Positions 55,232-63,473 of a DNA stretch of 64,000 bases are shown piece after piece. The position numbers and the translations under genes are program-made. Under the pieces are notes generated by a model. That model ran no database searches and was not told the origin of the DNA. It saw only the letters and a list, made by a program, of their open reading frames with translations. Each line of letters begins with the position of its first letter. The first letter of the stretch is position 1. The DNA comes from Lacunisphaera limnophila (GTDB taxonomy: Bacteria > Verrucomicrobiota > Verrucomicrobiia > Opitutales > Opitutaceae), in NCBI RefSeq assembly GCF_001746835.1, contig NZ_CP016094.1:3177501-3241500 (forward strand), written 5' to 3'.

Positions 55232-57154
55232 ATGGACGACAATACGCCTGCCAACGAACCCAACGAACCGGGGTTGAACAAAATCGACCTCAGCCAGTTG
55301 CAGTCCTTCAACTTCGGGACCCAATGGACCGAGGTAAAACCGGTTTCTCCGGGTCGCCGTGAACGCGATTTCGATCGCGGTGACCGCCGTGACCGGCGGG
55401 ACGGCCCCGGCGCCCCGGGCGCCCAGCCCCGCGACCGGCGGGCCTTCCGCAAGCCGGCCGGTCCCGGCACGGGCGCGCCCAGTGGCGCCCCGGCGAGCCC
55501 GGGTCCCGACGGTGGCCAGGCCCCCGGCGGCGAGCCGCGTCGCTTCGATCGCGGCCCCGGTGGCCCGCGCCGTGAGTTCCGCGGCGAGCCGCGCGGTGAA
55601 TTCCGTGGTGAATTCCGCGGTGACCGCCGCGACGGCGGCGGCCAGTCGTTCGACCGTGCGCCGTACATCAGCCCGTATTTCGTCGCGACCTGCTACCCGG
55701 AAGACACCGGCTTTGCCGCCATCGTGAAAGCCGTGCGCGCCTCGTGCCGCACCTTCCAGCTCTTCGAAATCACCAAGGCGGTCCTCGAGAAGAACGACCG
55801 TTTCGTCATCGTCCTCCAGCGCGCCAAGGCCGTCGGTGGCGAGGGCCAGCCGGCTGCGAAGCCCGGCCCGCTCTACATGTCTATGCCCGACCACCTCCCG
55901 TTCGACACGGAGGACGCCGCGGTCCAGCACGCCCTGAGCAACAATCTCGGCGCGTTCTTCGACATGCAGGAGGTTGAGGTCGATCCGCCGAAGGGCAGCT
56001 ACCCCATTATCAACAAGTGCGGTGTCACCGGCGAGTTGCTCGGGCCGCCGAATTACCACCGCTACCAGCAGATTCTGCAGCAGCATTACGCGGCGAAGAT
56101 CAAGGGCATGTCCTTTGACCGGTTCCGCGACAGCATCGTGTCCGTCCGCGAGCCCGAGGTCGCCGCCGCGTGGCTGGAAAAGATGAAGAAGGCCGTGCGC
56201 TACACCTGGAAGCCCCCGGTCGCCCGCACGCCCAAGCCGACGGATGCTTCCGGTGCCGCCGAGGTCGCTCCCGCGGCCGAAGTTCCCGTTGAGGCCGCCG
56301 CTCCCGCGGTCGAGCCGGCCGCCGTTCCGGCGGCCGACGCCCCCGCCGAGAGCCCGGCGCCCGCCGAGGCCGCGCCGGTCATCGCCTTCGACAGCATCGA
56401 GGAGGCGCGCCTGCACCTGCTCACCAACGCCCGCGACCGGGTGGTGCGCACCGTCGAGTCCGTCCGTTTTCACGGCAAAAACATCGAGAAGCTGCCGCCG
56501 GGTGAAATCCAGCGCGCCCTCGAGGGTCACGTGGAGCGTCAGCGCCGTTTCCCCCTCGACACCGCCAACGCGCTGCGCGGCCGCCTGCGCCGCGAGGGCT
56601 TCACCATCTTCAAGAAGGGTTCGCGCGGCGTCTCCTATGTGTGCGCCGTCAAGCGCCGCTTCCGCGTGCCGGGCCAGGTTTTCTCCGAGAGCATCTCGGC
56701 GCTGATCGACTTCATCGAGAAGCACCCGATGGCTCACGTGAAGGACCTGCCCAAGCATTACCTCGGGTTCGACCTCACGGCTCCGGCCGCTCCGGCCGCC
56801 CCCGTCACCGCCGAGCCGGCCACCGGGTCCACCCCGTCGCAGGCTCCGTTCGCCGCCCTCACGCCCGAACAGGCCGAGAAGCTGCGCAAGATGAGCAACG
56901 ACCTGCGCTGGCTCGTGATGGAGGGTTACGTGACCGAATTCTCCGACGGCAAGCTCTTCGCCCCGCCGGTCATGGCCCCCCAGGCCGCCAAAAAGGCCGA
57001 GTCGGGTGAGGATGAGCACGATCCGGTGGATTTCCCTGACGCCCCCGCTCCCATCGCCGCCCCGGCGGCGGCGGAGGTTGCTCCTGCGGCCGAGTCCGCT
57101 CCGGTTGCCGAGGTTCCTGCCCCCGAGGAGCCCAAGCCCGAAGCCCAGGCCTGA
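55232..57154 (+). CDS. Large hypothetical protein with RG/RD-rich N-terminus and Ala/Pro-rich linkers
   Basis: 640 residues. Residues 40-140 are low-complexity Arg/Gly/Asp (GEFRGEFRGDRRDGGG-type repeats), as in RNA-binding disordered regions. A globular part (about 145-330) follows: YISPYFVATCYPEDTGFAAI, FQLFEITKAVLEKNDRFVIV, KCGVTGELLGPPNYHRYQQ. An Ala/Pro/Val/Glu linker is next, then a second globular part (about 395-510) with LLTNARDRVVRTVESVRFHGK and SYVCAVKRRFRVPG. A second linker region ends the chain. No signal peptide. Strong terminator downstream, so well-defined and probably well-expressed. No named family recognised; a nucleic-acid-associated role is a guess from composition. Confidence 0.8.
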   Translation: MDDNTPANEPNEPGLNKIDLSQLQSFNFGTQWTEVKPVSPGRRERDFDRGDRRDRRDGPGAPGAQPRDRRAFRKPAGPGTGAPSGAPASPGPDGGQAPGGEPRRFDRGPGGPRREFRGEPRGEFRGEFRGDRRDGGGQSFDRAPYISPYFVATCYPEDTGFAAIVKAVRASCRTFQLFEITKAVLEKNDRFVIVLQRAKAVGGEGQPAAKPGPLYMSMPDHLPFDTEDAAVQHALSNNLGAFFDMQEVEVDPPKGSYPIINKCGVTGELLGPPNYHRYQQILQQHYAAKIKGMSFDRFRDSIVSVREPEVAAAWLEKMKKAVRYTWKPPVARTPKPTDASGAAEVAPAAEVPVEAAAPAVEPAAVPAADAPAESPAPAEAAPVIAFDSIEEARLHLLTNARDRVVRTVESVRFHGKNIEKLPPGEIQRALEGHVERQRRFPLDTANALRGRLRREGFTIFKKGSRGVSYVCAVKRRFRVPGQVFSESISALIDFIEKHPMAHVKDLPKHYLGFDLTAPAAPAAPVTAEPATGSTPSQAPFAALTPEQAEKLRKMSNDLRWLVMEGYVTEFSDGKLFAPPVMAPQAAKKAESGEDEHDPVDFPDAPAPIAAPAAAEVAPAAESAPVAEVPAPEEPKPEAQA

Positions 57155-57164
57155 TCAAACTTCA

Positions 57165-57196
57165 AAAGCCCGCTCGAACAGAGCGGGCTTTTTTTT
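57165..57196 (+). terminator. Rho-independent terminator
   Basis: AAAGCCCGCTC (57165-57175), loop GAACA, GAGCGGGCTTT (57181-57191), continuing into T's to 57196. It starts 11 bases after the stop of the RG-rich protein gene. Confidence 0.92.
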
Positions 57197-57207
57197 GCGC
57201 CGCCACG

Positions 57208-57252
57208 GCGAGGTCGCCGTGTCTCCATGCTTGGAGTGCGGGCGACCTCGCC
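57208..57252. repeat. REP-like palindromic element (GGCGAGGTCGCC variant)
   Basis: GGCGAGGTCGCC (57208-57219) and GGCGACCTCGCC (57241-57252) are inverted copies, with further pairing of TCTCCA/TGGAGT inside. This is the same design as the elements at 13896 and 42375 with a different core. It lies between convergent genes, just after a terminator. Confidence 0.6.
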
Positions 57253-57264
57253 CGCGCGTAAGCA

Positions 57265-57699
57265 TCACTGCAGGCACACCCGGTGCCGGTCGCCGTCGAC
57301 GATGGCGAGGGTCACATGCCACGCTTCCGCCGGCAGCCACGTGCCGGTTTTCTCCGGCCATTCGACGGCCAGGCACCAGGGGCTGGTCAGGAATTCCTCC
57401 AGCAGCAGGTCATCGAGCTGGCGCCCGTGCTCCAGCCGGTAGGCGTCGAGATGGATGAGCTTCATCCGCTGCCCGGCATAGACCGCGTAGATCGCGAAGG
57501 TCGGACTCGTCACCTGGGCCGTCACACCCAAGCCCTGCGCCAGGCCCTGCACGAAGGTCGTCTTGCCCACGCCGAGATCACCATGCAGCGCGAGGACAGT
57601 GTCGGGGGGCAGTGCGGCGGCCAGTTCGGCCGCCAGAGCGCGGGTTTGCTCCGCGGATTCGGTCACCACGCCGGCCCGGAGTTTAGCGCAGATGTTCAT
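57265..57699 (-). CDS. tsaE: tRNA threonylcarbamoyladenosine synthesis ATPase TsaE
   Basis: 144 residues from ATG 57699. Walker A HGDLGVGKTTFVQGL (Lys46), then VTSPTFAIYAVYAG, HLDAYRLEHGRQLDDL and VEWPEKTGTWLP. These are the canonical TsaE (YjeE) motifs. With TsaB and TsaD it makes t6A37 on ANN-decoding tRNAs. The start overlaps the end of thiL by 17 bases, so it is the last gene of the CPBP protease-thiL-tsaE operon. The longer open frame upstream is out of frame with thiL and rejected. Confidence 0.93.
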   Translation of the reverse strand: MNICAKLRAGVVTESAEQTRALAAELAAALPPDTVLALHGDLGVGKTTFVQGLAQGLGVTAQVTSPTFAIYAVYAGQRMKLIHLDAYRLEHGRQLDDLLLEEFLTSPWCLAVEWPEKTGTWLPAEAWHVTLAIVDGDRHRVCLQ

Positions 57700-58639
57700 A
57701 ACCGCGGTAGGCTGCGAGGTTGAGCGCGCCGGCGGGCCGCCGGCCCGTGGGCACGAAGACGCCGAGGCGCGTGAGCCCGAGGGCGGGGAAGCGGCGCGAC
57801 CAGGCGCGGGCCAGCGGGGTCGTTGCGGCCGTGGGCCGCACGACCACGAGCAGTTCATAATCCTCACCGTCACCGAGGGCGTGCGCGAGCGGTTGAGCGC
57901 CGGTCTGGCGCGCCCGCCGGCGGGCGGCGGGACTGATGGGGATGGCCGTGGCGTCGAGAGCGGCGGTCAGGCCCCGTGGGGTCAGCGCGGCGAGGTCGTT
58001 GGCCAGGCCATCGCTCACATCCATCATGGCCACGACCTCCGGGCGACCCGCGAGCCAGGCACCCTCGGCAATGCGGGGGACAAAACGAAAATGATGGCCG
58101 AGCCGCGATCCACCCAACCGGCCGCTCACATACAGCTGATCACCCACACGCGCACCCCTACGCGTGATCAGGCGGCCGGAGGCTTCGCCATGCAGGGTGA
58201 GGAAGGCCCCGAAGAATCCCCGCGGGGCCTGCGTGATGTCCCCGCCGACGATCTTCACATGGTAACGCCGGGCGGTGGCGGCGAGTCCCAGGTAAAAGGA
58301 CCGGAGCCACGCGGTGCCGGTCTCCGGGGCAAGGGCGAGCGAGACCACGGCGGCCACTGGGCGTCCGCCCATGGCGGCGATGTCGCTCAGATTGCGCTTG
58401 AGCAGCTTGGCCCCGACGGCCCGGGCGGAAACCGAGTCGTCAAAGTGCCGGCCATGGATCACGGGATCGGTGGTCACGAGCTGGGCCCGGCGCGTCGCCG
58501 GGATCACGGCGCAGTCGTCGCCGATGCCGAAGGGCGCGGCGGGCGAGACATCGCCCAGCCACCGGCGGATCCGGCGGATGAGCTCGCGTTCACCCAGTGC
58601 GGCCACGGAGCGGGAGCGGGTGGTGGTGAACGGGCTCAT
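57683..58639 (-). CDS. thiL: Thiamine-monophosphate kinase
   Basis: 318 residues from ATG 58639. Motifs of the PurM/ThiL fold: FGIGDDCAVI and LVTTDPVIHGRHFD (nucleotide and Mg binding), KRNLSDIAAMGGRP, VKIVGGDITQAP, and MMDVSDGLANDL. It phosphorylates thiamine monophosphate to the diphosphate cofactor. Four-base ATGA overlap with the CPBP gene upstream and 17-base overlap with tsaE downstream. No TPP riboswitch is apparent. Confidence 0.92.
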   Translation of the reverse strand: MSPFTTTRSRSVAALGERELIRRIRRWLGDVSPAAPFGIGDDCAVIPATRRAQLVTTDPVIHGRHFDDSVSARAVGAKLLKRNLSDIAAMGGRPVAAVVSLALAPETGTAWLRSFYLGLAATARRYHVKIVGGDITQAPRGFFGAFLTLHGEASGRLITRRGARVGDQLYVSGRLGGSRLGHHFRFVPRIAEGAWLAGRPEVVAMMDVSDGLANDLAALTPRGLTAALDATAIPISPAARRRARQTGAQPLAHALGDGEDYELLVVVRPTAATTPLARAWSRRFPALGLTRLGVFVPTGRRPAGALNLAAYRGYEHLR

Positions 58640-59508
58640 GGGCTGGCCTGGGGCAGGCCGGAGAGGACGATCAGCACGGTGTTCAGGTTGAACAGGCTGT
58701 GGGCCACGATCGCCACGCGGATCGAGCCGGTCGCCTCGTAAGCGAGGGCGAGGATCATGCCCAGCACGGCCAGCGGCAGGAAGCCCGCCCAGTTGCCGTG
58801 CAGTGCGCCGAAGCAAACCCCGCTGACGAGGAGCGCGGGCGTGCGGCCGAGCCGCTGGCGCAGGTAGCGGTAGAGTCCGGCGCGAAAGATCAGCTCCTCG
58901 CTCAGCGGCGCCAGGCCGCAGGCGACGAGCAGCATGCCGGCGATGATCACCGGCGATTGGGTGGCGGAGAAGATCCCGATGAGGTCCTGCGGCTCATCCG
59001 GCAGCCCGGCCGCGCGCAACAGCCCGGTCCAGCCGAGACTCAACACCGTCAGCACCGGCAGGGCGACCAGCACCGTCCCGGCGGCGTAGCGGGTAATGTC
59101 GGTCCAGGGGAGGGTCGGGCCGGGGCGGAAGGGCGCGGGCTGGCTGCCGTAGTCCGAGTAGAGCCGGCGGCGCAGGACCGGGAAGAGCGCGCAGCCGCCC
59201 AGGATGCCAAGGTGGAAAGCCGCCCCGTAGACAAAGAGCTCCAGACCGGTCCGGTCCGTGGCCCCCGCGATGCGGGCGCCGGCGAGCGTTTGCACGAGGG
59301 TCTGGCCCAGGAAGCCGCCCGCGAAGACGAGCAGACCGGCGAACAGGAACTCGGGCACCGTCACCGGCCAGTGGGGCAGGGGTTGGTGACTGAGCCAGCG
59401 CTGGCGCCGTCGGGGCTCGCCGAGCAGCCAGAGCAACAACCCCGCGCCGCTGAAAAGCAGCGCGAGCTCAACGACCAGCAGGGCGATTTGGGCGGGGGAA
59501 TCGGGCAT
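58636..59508 (-). CDS. CPBP-family intramembrane metalloprotease
   Basis: 290 residues, seven or eight hydrophobic helices. The three CPBP (CAAX protease/Abi) motifs are present: SEELIFRAGLYRYL (EExxxR type), FGALHGN (FxxxH) and VAHSLFNLN (HxxxN/D). It is expected to cut substrates inside the inner membrane; physiological targets in this lineage are unknown. First gene of the leftward operon with thiL and tsaE, divergent from nuoA. Confidence 0.9.
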   Translation of the reverse strand: MPDSPAQIALLVVELALLFSGAGLLLWLLGEPRRRQRWLSHQPLPHWPVTVPEFLFAGLLVFAGGFLGQTLVQTLAGARIAGATDRTGLELFVYGAAFHLGILGGCALFPVLRRRLYSDYGSQPAPFRPGPTLPWTDITRYAAGTVLVALPVLTVLSLGWTGLLRAAGLPDEPQDLIGIFSATQSPVIIAGMLLVACGLAPLSEELIFRAGLYRYLRQRLGRTPALLVSGVCFGALHGNWAGFLPLAVLGMILALAYEATGSIRVAIVAHSLFNLNTVLIVLSGLPQASP

Positions 59509-59612
59509 GGACCGCCCTCATGCTTGGCAGGGCCAGGCTGGAAAAACCACCATGAAACACGCGCGGACCACGTCGGGGCCCCAACTTTCCCCTTGAACCG
59601 GTCCGCCCCCGC

Positions 59613-59999
59613 GTGAACGCTGCGGACGTGACCACCGCGTACCTGCCATTTCTCATCCAGATCCTGCTCGCCGGCGTGATCACGGTCGTCGTGATCGCCC
59701 TGAGCCACCTGCTCGGCCAGCGGGCGCGTGGCAGCAAGATCAAGGACGCCGCCTACGAGTGCGGCATCCACTCCGACGGCAGCACGCACACGCGCTTCTC
59801 GGTGAAGTTCTACGTCACGGCGATGCTGTTCATCCTCTTCGACATCGAGGTCGTGTTCCTCATTCCCTGGACGTTCGTGTACCGCGATTTCCTGGCCAAC
59901 CACATCTCGATCCTGGCCCCGATGATGTTCTTCCTCGGCGTGCTGGTGCTCGGCCTCTTCTACGAGGTCAAGAAAGGCGCGCTCGAGTGGGAGAAGTGA
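59613..59999 (+). CDS. nuoA: NADH-quinone oxidoreductase subunit A
   Basis: 128 residues from a GTG at 59613, the only start giving the full first TM helix. Three TM helices: LPFLIQILLAGVITVVVIAL, KFYVTAMLFILFDIEVVFLIPW and MFFLGVLVLGLFYEVKKGALEW. The conserved loop DAAYECGIHSDGST carries the Cys-Gly motif that lies near the quinone cavity in complex I. The subunit belongs to the membrane arm. Oddly, nuoB and the rest of the complex do not follow; the next gene is a c-di-AMP synthase. Confidence 0.92.
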   Translation: MNAADVTTAYLPFLIQILLAGVITVVVIALSHLLGQRARGSKIKDAAYECGIHSDGSTHTRFSVKFYVTAMLFILFDIEVVFLIPWTFVYRDFLANHISILAPMMFFLGVLVLGLFYEVKKGALEWEK

Positions 60000-60109
60000 C
60001 CCGCGCCCCGCGCGGCCAATCCCAACCGCCCCAAGTCCCGGCTCCCCCCATGGCGCGCACTATCCCCCATCGGCCGGTCGGTTTGTCTGGCACCCGGACT
60101 TTCTAGCCC

Positions 60110-61462
60110 ATGCGGCTCGACAAATACATCTCCCGCAGCCGCGTGGCCGACATCGGCAGCGCCGATCTGGAGGGCGCGCTGGTCGAGCTGCTCAACCTGA
60201 CGGTCGACCGCTTTCCCGACCTGAACAAGGACACGCTGCTCAAGGGCCTGCTGCGCCGCGAGAGCACGATGACGACCTACCTCGGCCTCGGCGTGGCCAT
60301 GCCGCACGTGCGCATGAAGATGGGCCGGCGCTACATCCTCGCCGTCGGCCGCAGCCACTACGGCATCCGCTACGACAGCACGATTGAGAGCGAGCCGGTG
60401 CACTTGGTGATCATGCTGATCGCCGACGACAAAACGCGCGACTACCTGCAGTTGCTCGCCGCCCTGGCGCAGCTGCTGAAGGAACCCGATTTTGTCACGA
60501 GCCTGGTCAAGGCCCCCGACCTCGACACGCTGTACGAGCGCCTCTACGCCGGCTTCGGCGGGGTGGCGGAGAAAGCCCTGCCGGCCGCCCAGACGCGGCT
60601 CAACCGCGTGGTGTTGCACGAGGCCGGCAAGATCGCCGCCGGCGGCGGCTGCCAGGCCCTGATGGTTTTTGGCGACGTGTTTTCCGGCCGCATCCGCGCC
60701 CCCAAGACCGAGGGAGCGATCAAGACGATCCTCGTCACGCGCAACCTGGCGGAGGGCGAGGCCCGGCCCGGGCGCTTCGATGAGAGCATCCAGGTGCGCT
60801 CGTTCTCCAACCAGCGCCTCGCCCAGCTCCGCAGCGCCGTCCTCGTGGGGCTGACGCGCGGCTTCATCACCTTCAAGGACCGCCTGTGCTGTATCGGCGG
60901 CATCGCCAACTCCAACCAGTTCGACTCGATCGTCATCGTGGATGTGGAGAAGGAGTTTTCCAGTCTGCTCACGGGTCATGCCGACCTGCTCCCGGCCGAC
61001 GTCAAACCCGAGGTGTTGGAACGCGTGATCGCCGTGGCGACCGAACTCGCCGTCGAGGGTCGCGAGGGTCGCCCGGTGGGATGCCTGTTCGTCGTCGGCG
61101 ACAGTGAAAAGGTCGGCAAGCTCACCAAGCCGCTCGTCCTTAATCCCTTTTTCGGGTACAAGGACGAGGACCGCAACATCCTCAATCCCTTCATGGATGA
61201 GACCGTCAAGGAGTTCTCCTCGATCGATGGGGCCTTCGTGATCCGCGGGGACGGGGTGGTGGAGGCCGCCGGCGCCCTGATTCAGGCAGCCGACTACAAT
61301 CACACGCTGCCCAGCGGCCTAGGCTCGCGCCACGCTGCGGCCGCCGCGATCTCGGTAGCCGCCGATTGCATCGCCCTGGTGGTTTCGTCGAGCAGCGGGC
61401 AGGTGACGCTGTTCCGTCGCGGTGTGATGATGCCGTTGACAGAAAACAAGGTAAGCGCCTGA
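60110..61462 (+). CDS. PTS EIIA-like / pyruvate kinase C-terminal-like / diadenylate cyclase fusion
   Basis: 450 residues, no TM segment. Residues 20-150 resemble a PTS EIIA type-2 domain with the phospho-acceptor-like His66 (GVAMPHVRM). Residues about 160-290 look like a pyruvate-kinase C-terminal-type alpha/beta domain. Residues about 300-445 form a DisA_N/DAC domain with DGA (373-375) and GLGSRHAAAAAIS, where the usual RHR is Arg407-His408-Ala409. DAC domains condense two ATP to c-di-AMP. A soluble enzyme with EIIA-like input suggests coupling of c-di-AMP to carbon or nitrogen PTS state. This would be distinct from membrane CdaA and from DisA. Confidence 0.85.
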   Translation: MRLDKYISRSRVADIGSADLEGALVELLNLTVDRFPDLNKDTLLKGLLRRESTMTTYLGLGVAMPHVRMKMGRRYILAVGRSHYGIRYDSTIESEPVHLVIMLIADDKTRDYLQLLAALAQLLKEPDFVTSLVKAPDLDTLYERLYAGFGGVAEKALPAAQTRLNRVVLHEAGKIAAGGGCQALMVFGDVFSGRIRAPKTEGAIKTILVTRNLAEGEARPGRFDESIQVRSFSNQRLAQLRSAVLVGLTRGFITFKDRLCCIGGIANSNQFDSIVIVDVEKEFSSLLTGHADLLPADVKPEVLERVIAVATELAVEGREGRPVGCLFVVGDSEKVGKLTKPLVLNPFFGYKDEDRNILNPFMDETVKEFSSIDGAFVIRGDGVVEAAGALIQAADYNHTLPSGLGSRHAAAAAISVAADCIALVVSSSSGQVTLFRRGVMMPLTENKVSA

Positions 61463-61617
61463 TCATAAGCTGGATGGGATCGAGCTAAACCCGCGCCCAA
61501 GCGCTGCGGCCGAAGACTGACCGGCTGGATCGAGCCGATATTGGGCGGATACAAGTTTTAGGTTGCACGGGCGGGGGGCGCGGCTTTGCTCTCGACCTTT
61601 CCAACCCATTTAAAGCC

Positions 61618-61782
61618 ATGCAAGAAACCGTCACCCTGGAATGCACCGAAGCCCGTAAAGAGGGAAAGCCGCCCTCGCGCTATCTCACGAAGCGCAACAA
61701 GAAGACCGTCACGGAGCGCATTGAGAAGAAGAAGTACAATCCCTTCCTCAAGCGCCACACGCTCCACAAGGAGATCAAGTAA
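61618..61782 (+). CDS. rpmG: 50S ribosomal protein L33
   Basis: 54 residues, read from ATG 61618 to TAA 61782. The sequence ([45 protein letters not shown]) is unmistakably L33. The zinc-binding Cys pairs of the C+ form are absent (only one Cys), so this is the zinc-independent type. It is monocistronic, followed by a terminator. Confidence 0.95.
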   Translation: MQETVTLECTEARKEGKPPSRYLTKRNKKTVTERIEKKKYNPFLKRHTLHKEIK

Positions 61783-61837
61783 GGCTTCGCTGCGACCTCG
61801 GACGGCGGTCATAGACCGCCCCTGTAGGTAAAAATTT

Positions 61838-61868
61838 AAGGCCGGTTCCTCACGGGACCGGCCTTTTG
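61838..61868 (+). terminator. Rho-independent terminator after rpmG
   Basis: AAGGCCGGT (61838-61846) pairs with ACCGGCCTT (61857-61865), followed by TTGC. A smaller hairpin (GGCGGTC-ATA-GACCGCC, 61804-61820) precedes it. Confidence 0.8.
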
Positions 61869-61910
61869 CTTGACACCTTGACTGCGGCGGTTTCGCCGCG
61901 GCTCTTTCCG

Positions 61911-62177
61911 TTACTTCTTGTTCGCCTCGACCGGCACCGGCGGGGAGCCGGCGGCGAGTTGGGCCCGGCGGGCCGCCCGCCAGCTGTCCCGGTGCTTCCG
62001 GATCCAGTCGAGCAGGGCGCGTTCAAAACCGATGTCGTAGCCGAGCCGCTCGGACTCGATCCACTTGTGCTTCAGGATCTCCTCCCGCTCCGCCAAAAAC
62101 TCCTGGTAAAGGCTCGAATGCTTTACGAATTCGCGGCTGTCGCTGCTCTCGGTGGGATGGGGGGGAGCGGATGACAT
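61911..62177 (-). CDS. Small conserved hypothetical protein
   Basis: 88 residues. The helical segment LYQEFLAEREEILKHKWIESERLGYDIGFERALLDWIRKHRDSWR looks like one compact helical domain, with a Ser/Pro-rich start and an Ala/Pro tail. The pattern KWIESE..GYDIGFE.AL.DW..KH...WR is a motif met as a short stand-alone or domain-fused segment in other bacteria. No function can be assigned. Cytoplasmic by composition. Confidence 0.7.
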   Translation of the reverse strand: MSSAPPHPTESSDSREFVKHSSLYQEFLAEREEILKHKWIESERLGYDIGFERALLDWIRKHRDSWRAARRAQLAAGSPPVPVEANKK

Positions 62178-62284
62178 GAGGAACTCAGCTACAATACAGA
62201 GGGTTCCAGACTGGTCTGGTCGGCAGTGAATGGCCCGGCTTCTGCGTCATGTGGGCGTACGGTAGAGGTCTCGTCTCGCGCGTG

Positions 62285-63361
62285 TCAACTCGCGTGCGGC
62301 ACTTTCAAACGGGTCAGCAACGCCGCGGCGATTTCGCGGAAGACGGCCGCGGGCCGTCCGCCGGGTGCGCTCACCGTCACCGGCTGGCCGCTGTCGCCGC
62401 CGGCGCGGATGTCCGCATAAAGCGGCACCTGTCCGAGGAGCACCGTGCCGAGTTGCTCGGCGATGGTGGCGCCGCCGCCCTCGCCAAAGAGTGCCTGGCG
62501 CTGCCCGTTGGCATCCTCGAACCAGCTCATGTTCTCGGCCACGCCGAGCAGGGGGACGTTGACCTTCTGGAACATCAGACCGCCCTTGCGCGCCACGTTG
62601 GTGGCAGCCGGCTGCGGGGTCGTGACGAGGATGGCGCCGTCCAGCGGCAGGGTCTGGACCAGGGAAAGCTGGGCATCGCCCGTGCCCGGAGGCAGATCCA
62701 CCAACAGCACGTCGAGTTCGCCCCATTTCACGTTTTGGACGAACTGTTGAATAGTTTTCATGATCATCGGCCCGCGCCAGACGACCGGGGTGTTGTCATC
62801 CACCAGGAAACCCATGGACATGACCTTCACGCCAAAGCGCTCCAGCGGCACCAGGGTCTCGCCGTCCACCTCGGGCCGGCTGCCGCCGAGCCCCATCATG
62901 AGCGGCACGGACGGGCCGTAGATGTCGCAATCCATCAGGCCGACACGCCCGGGGAGGCCGCTTTTTTCCAAGATCTGGGCGAGGGCACAGGCGAGATTGA
63001 CCGCAAAGGTGGATTTGCCCACGCCGCCCTTGCCGGAGGCGATCGCAACGGAGTGCTTCAGGCCGGCCGGCGTGGTGCCGCCTCCCAGATTGGCCTGGCC
63101 AGGGGCCGGGGGGGCCTTGGCGGCGGAAACGGCCAGCTCGATGATCACGTCCTTCACGCCTGGCTGGGCGCGGAGGCATTTCTCGATCTCCGCCTTGAGC
63201 ATCGTCGGGACCTTGGGATCCGAGGTGGTGATCGCCACGGAGACCTTGGCCGTGCCGTCGGCAAAGGCCGCGGAGCGCACCAGCCCGAAGGACACGATGT
63301 CCCGGCTGAAACCGGGGTACTTCACTTGCTTCAGGGCTTCCTTGATGGTGTCGGCGGTCAC
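62285..63361 (-). CDS. Mrp/ApbC-family P-loop ATPase (Fe-S carrier type)
   Basis: 358 residues from GTG 63361, chosen because it opens the MIP18/DUF59 domain (TADTIKEALKQVKYPGFSRDIVSFGLV). Walker A with the deviant lysine is IASGKGGVGKSTFAVNL. GLMDCDIYGPSVPLMMG, LVDLPPGTGDAQLSL, TTPQPAATNVARKG and GVAENMSWFED follow. The CxxC that usually follows ENMS and holds the transferred Fe-S cluster is absent (FEDANGQRQALFGEGGG), as in HCF101-type members. It probably still delivers Fe-S clusters. An ATG at 63475 would run into the divergent tolB start and add unrelated residues. Confidence 0.88.
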   Translation of the reverse strand: MTADTIKEALKQVKYPGFSRDIVSFGLVRSAAFADGTAKVSVAITTSDPKVPTMLKAEIEKCLRAQPGVKDVIIELAVSAAKAPPAPGQANLGGGTTPAGLKHSVAIASGKGGVGKSTFAVNLACALAQILEKSGLPGRVGLMDCDIYGPSVPLMMGLGGSRPEVDGETLVPLERFGVKVMSMGFLVDDNTPVVWRGPMIMKTIQQFVQNVKWGELDVLLVDLPPGTGDAQLSLVQTLPLDGAILVTTPQPAATNVARKGGLMFQKVNVPLLGVAENMSWFEDANGQRQALFGEGGGATIAEQLGTVLLGQVPLYADIRAGGDSGQPVTVSAPGGRPAAVFREIAAALLTRLKVPHAS

Positions 63362-63473
63362 AGGGATGGGAAAATGGCTTGGAAAACGAGGCGCTTTGAC
63401 CTTGTGAGTAGGGTGCGGGGAGTAAAACAAAAACCCCGTCGAACTTTCCTCATTACTTTTCGTCCCACCTTCC

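Noticed and set aside
61586-61831. 81-codon frame overlapping rpmG
   Set aside because: It is a shifted-frame shadow; the 54-codon frame from 61618 is clear ribosomal protein L33.
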